NCBI GenBank assembly: GCA_964600165.1
Contig: CAZRIP010000140.1
Location: forward strand, 1-7,840
Reading direction: 5' to 3'
DNA: 7,840 bases
DNA from: CAZRIP01 sp964600165
GTDB lineage: Bacteria > Elusimicrobiota > Elusimicrobia > UBA1565 > UBA9628
Every line of letters begins with the position of its first letter. Position 1 is the first letter of the stretch. Shown piece by piece: positions 6,485 through 7,840 of this stretch. The position numbers and the translations under genes were made by a program. A model generated the notes under the pieces. The model was not told the origin of the DNA. It searched no databases and saw only the letters and a program-made list of their open reading frames with translations.

Positions 6485-7350
6485 TACAATGAACGTGCGC
6501 GAAAACATTAGAACTGCTGGCTTCGCAGTGCTTCTCCTTCAAGCTTCTTTGGCTCACGCCCGGTTTACAAGGCTATTCGGAGTTCCAATCACGCCCAAGG
6601 ATAACACGGCGGAATGCAACGTGGATGTTCAAAAGGAGCTCGGGCTTATCGACCACAAGAAATGGGGCTCGCTTCGGTTTGACTGCTCTGGCGGCTACAT
6701 CAAGAGCCTTTATTTGTCGCCTGATTCCCAAATAGGGAAAAGCATCATAAGGTTCGCAAATGAACACTGGAAATTATTTGATTCGGAACATATTTCCCTC
6801 GTAGAGGACGGGACGCCATGGCCAAAGATTGTTCGGACTCGTTTCGGTATCGGATTTCACAGCCGGGATTTGGACAAAGGTATTAGGCCTTTGGCTGGCG
6901 GTGGGACAATTCTATTTTATGACTTCGGATCAGTAATGGCGGAGCCACAACCAGGTTTCGATATCAGCCCAAAGACCACCGGAGAGGCTGCAAAGATTAA
7001 AGCCCTGCAGTACACGGAAAAGAATCGGGGCCATCTGCCTAATAAAGTTAAGAGCGTTGAGCTTATTATCAGGGATTACTGCGTCTCCAACGCGAATCCG
7101 CCACCGAAGCCATACTTGGTTTGGTGGGTTCGCATTAAGGAGGCCAAGAATTCCAACCTTGTTTCATGCTTTGTCGATGCCACAACCGGAGAGCTTTGCG
7201 GCCTTAATGGGCCCTGTTATTCAGCCTCGGATTCATTTGAAATGTAATTATGGAAAACGACCGAAGCCACAAATCGACCGGCATAACCATGGGATTGAAC
7301 CGACCTTTTTCATTCTCTGAACCGCCAAAGGCGGCGGTTCATCCTCAGCG
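6478..7350 (+). mobile_element. Integron gene cassette 1 (873 bp)
   Basis: This is one gene followed by an attC site, bounded by two identical GTTATGCC core sites, in the usual cassette order (core, gene, attC). Base composition falls sharply here: GC is roughly half by eye, with single 60-base lines as low as 37%, against about two thirds in the groESL side. That fits horizontal acquisition. No integrase gene is visible, so this may be an isolated cassette cluster or part of an integron whose integrase lies elsewhere. Confidence 0.68.
6480..7247 (+). CDS. Secreted PepSY/FTP-like domain protein (255 aa), hypothetical
   Basis: Two start codons are plausible: ATG 6480 inside the core site, or ATG 6489 three codons later. 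Neither has a Shine-Dalgarno. Either gives a signal peptide (NVRENIRTAGFAVLLLQASLAHA, with cleavage likely after AHA at residue 27). The middle and C-terminal parts resemble the propeptide region of thermolysin-like (M4) peptidases. IIRFANEHWKLF (89-100) resembles the start of an FTP-type repeat. TGEAAKIKALQYTEK (167-181) is followed by a PepSY-like end, YLVWWVRIK (212-220), then CFVDATTGEL (230-239). No HEXXH metalloprotease motif or catalytic domain follows, so this is a stand-alone pro-domain-like protein, possibly a peptidase inhibitor or binder. Six cysteines (46, 69, 201, 230, 240, 246) suggest disulfides in an exported protein. The family call is by pattern only. Codon use is much less GC-rich than groEL. 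Confidence 0.75.
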   Translation: MPTMNVRENIRTAGFAVLLLQASLAHARFTRLFGVPITPKDNTAECNVDVQKELGLIDHKKWGSLRFDCSGGYIKSLYLSPDSQIGKSIIRFANEHWKLFDSEHISLVEDGTPWPKIVRTRFGIGFHSRDLDKGIRPLAGGGTILFYDFGSVMAEPQPGFDISPKTTGEAAKIKALQYTEKNRGHLPNKVKSVELIIRDYCVSNANPPPKPYLVWWVRIKEAKNSNLVSCFVDATTGELCGLNGPCYSASDSFEM

Positions 7351-7357
7351 TTATGCC
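7280..7357 (+). other. attC recombination site of cassette 1
   Basis: The outer boxes GGCATAAC (7280-7287) and GTTATGCC (7350-7357) are perfect 8-bp complements (R'' and R'). Short unpaired spacers follow (about 7288-7291 and 7345-7349). Inner L boxes GGAT-T-GAACCG (7292-7302) and CGGTTCATCC (7335-7344) pair over 10 bp with one extra T (7296) left out. An unpaired central spacer and extrahelical base are the structural hallmarks of attC sites, which integrases recognise as a folded single strand. The variable loop (7303-7334) contains its own CCGCC/GGCGG hairpin. The length (78 bp) is within the usual attC range. The core GTTATGC departs from GTTRRRY at one base. Confidence 0.82.
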
Positions 7358-7402
7358 CCTAACTGACGGCCAAAGCCGCAAGCAGCTCTTCAAAGACGGT
7401 TA

Positions 7403-7433
7403 ACGGAATCAGAGGAATCGAACGACTCATAAT
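7403..7433 (+). repeat. Direct repeat, left copy, ending at the start codon of the 82-aa gene
   Basis: Positions 7403-7433 match 7671-7701 at 26 of 31 bases by eye. The first 20 bases differ at only two positions (8 and 12). The left copy ends within the ATG at 7432, and its AGAGGA (7411-7416) is the only purine-rich patch near the start. Confidence 0.7.
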
Positions 7434-7680
7434 GCGAATTACAAAGCGGATCCTCATCTTCAGCCCGTTAATAATCCTGGCAGCCATCGGCCTCGCCATC
7501 TACCTTAGCGGAACCTATCAGCACATCTCGTATCAAGAGTGCATCGCGAGAGGCGGCGTAGTTCAATCGACCAAAGGCCCTCCGTGCAGCGAAGGTGATT
7601 CCATAGCTTTAATTACGGCGAACGGCTACCTCAGCTTGAACAATCCATCAATGTGTTGTCCGGGAAAGAAACGGAATTAG
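7432..7680 (+). CDS. Small membrane-anchored Cys-rich protein (82 aa), hypothetical
   Basis: ATG 7432 to TAG 7680. Residues 7-25 (ILIFSPLIILAAIGLAIYL) form one hydrophobic segment after a basic N-terminus (MRITKR), so it is a membrane anchor or uncleaved signal with the rest outside the cytoplasm. The mature part has the pattern YQECIARGGVV...GPPCSEGDSIA...MCCPGKK, with cysteines at 37, 52, 75 and 76. A 'C-x3-GG' followed by a 'PC.EG' turn and a terminal CC looks like a small disulfide-stabilised fold, but I cannot assign a family. The purine-rich AGAGGA lies 15 nt upstream, far for a Shine-Dalgarno. The gene sits inside cassette 2 and is bracketed by direct repeats. Small exported or membrane proteins of unknown function are common cassette cargo. 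Confidence 0.68.
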   Translation: MRITKRILIFSPLIILAAIGLAIYLSGTYQHISYQECIARGGVVQSTKGPPCSEGDSIALITANGYLSLNNPSMCCPGKKRN

Positions 7681-7701
7681 AAGAATCGAAAGCCTCAGAA
7701 T
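7671..7701 (+). repeat. Direct repeat, right copy, spanning the stop of the 82-aa gene
   Basis: This is the partner of 7403-7433 (26/31 matches, offset 268 bp). It covers the last three codons of the gene (the stop TAG is 7678-7680) and the next 21 bases. In this copy the sequence is partly coding. Confidence 0.7.
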
Positions 7702-7781
7702 TAACGTTTGCGGAGGCACAACCACGCTGGACGGCCGAAATTTTTCGCGTGGCGTTTAAGGACGGTCGGGGCTACACTTGA

Positions 7782-7840
7782 GGGGCATAACCAGTTAGCA
7801 TGAAAGCAAGGGGCCTCCTGTGCTATACAAGGCGGTGGAC
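7782..7840 (+). other. Left part of a presumptive second attC site (truncated by window end)
   Basis: GGGGCATAAC (7782-7791) contains the same R'' box GGCATAAC as attC1 and lies about 100 nt after the gene stop, where an attC is expected. The L'' box cannot be confirmed because its partner and the closing GTTATGCC lie past position 7840. CAGTTAG (7792-7798) is also complementary to CTAACTG at 7359-7365, which could compete for pairing. Confidence 0.5.

Larger units (their letters stand above)
7351..7840 (+). mobile_element. Integron gene cassette 2 (right end beyond the window)
   Basis: The cassette begins TTATGCCCC at 7351 and contains one 82-codon gene. GGGGCATAAC at 7782-7791 is the exact 10-bp complement of GTTATGCCCC (7350-7359). 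In the circular form of a cassette, the left-end bases become the R' arm of its own attC. Matching of the extra CC/GG flank to this cassette's own inverse core, and not to that of attC1 (which reads CCGGCATAAC), is what a genuine cassette predicts. Within it, 7681-7781 is non-coding apart from the second direct repeat and a weak promoter-like motif (GGGGCTACACTT, 7768-7779). Confidence 0.6.

Noticed and set aside
7057..7320. 87-codon plus-strand frame running from the PepSY-like gene into attC1
   Set aside because: It is mostly out of frame inside a well-supported gene, and its end is attC stem sequence; no ribosome-binding site or domain.
7319..7340. Intrinsic terminator behind the PepSY-like gene
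   Set aside because: The GAACCGCC/GGCGGTTC stem is strong, but no T-run follows it, and it is better explained as part of the attC variable loop.
7750..7778. Promoter TGGCGT-N17-TACACT before the second attC
   Set aside because: The -10 context is good, but the -35 matches only 3 of 6 and no gene start follows within the window; kept only as a motif observation.

Overview
This is a bacterial chromosomal segment. Its first 6.3 kb is GC-rich and densely coded. The last 1.5 kb is visibly AT-richer and looks like a small integron gene-cassette array. The lineage cannot be fixed from one window. The GroEL/GroES pair is clearly bacterial, and the GC-rich coding, TPR proteins and GYF_2/coiled-coil proteins would suit an uncultured GC-rich lineage such as Elusimicrobiota. 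That placement is a weak impression only.

Layout. (1) Positions 1-2413: the tail of a LOG-family (TIGR00730-type) Rossmann-fold protein, then two exported TPR proteins. All run rightward and are tightly spaced (1-nt overlap, then a 4-nt gap), so they look like one transcript. (2) Positions 2425-4161: a separate promoter reads into a two-gene unit, a coiled-coil protein that appears to start leaderless on GTG, and a GYF_2-domain coiled-coil protein. (3) Positions 4174-6327: the groES-groEL operon. It has a strong sigma70-type promoter, a CIRCE-like HrcA operator variant across the expected transcription start, extra CIRCE half-sites upstream, a hairpin over the groEL stop codon, and a strong GNRA-capped intrinsic terminator.

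(4) Positions 6328-7840: a non-coding stretch with one inverted repeat and two tandem promoter candidates leads to a GTTATGCC core site at 6477. From there the sequence behaves as integron cassettes. Cassette 1 (6478-7350) carries a secreted PepSY/FTP-like protein and ends in an attC site with all the expected parts: R boxes, unpaired spacers, and L boxes with one unpaired base. Cassette 2 (7351 to beyond the window) carries an 82-aa Cys-rich membrane-anchored protein flanked by imperfect 31-bp direct repeats. The first bases of its presumptive attC lie at 7782-7791 and are the exact complement of the cassette's own left end. No integrase gene is in the window.

The left part is housekeeping: envelope-type TPR proteins and heat-shock chaperonins. 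The right part is accessory DNA inserted just after the groEL terminator, and its promoter candidates could drive the promoter-poor cassettes. The points most worth checking are the cassette array beside groESL, the compensated CIRCE variant, the leaderless GTG start, and the repeats around the 82-aa gene.
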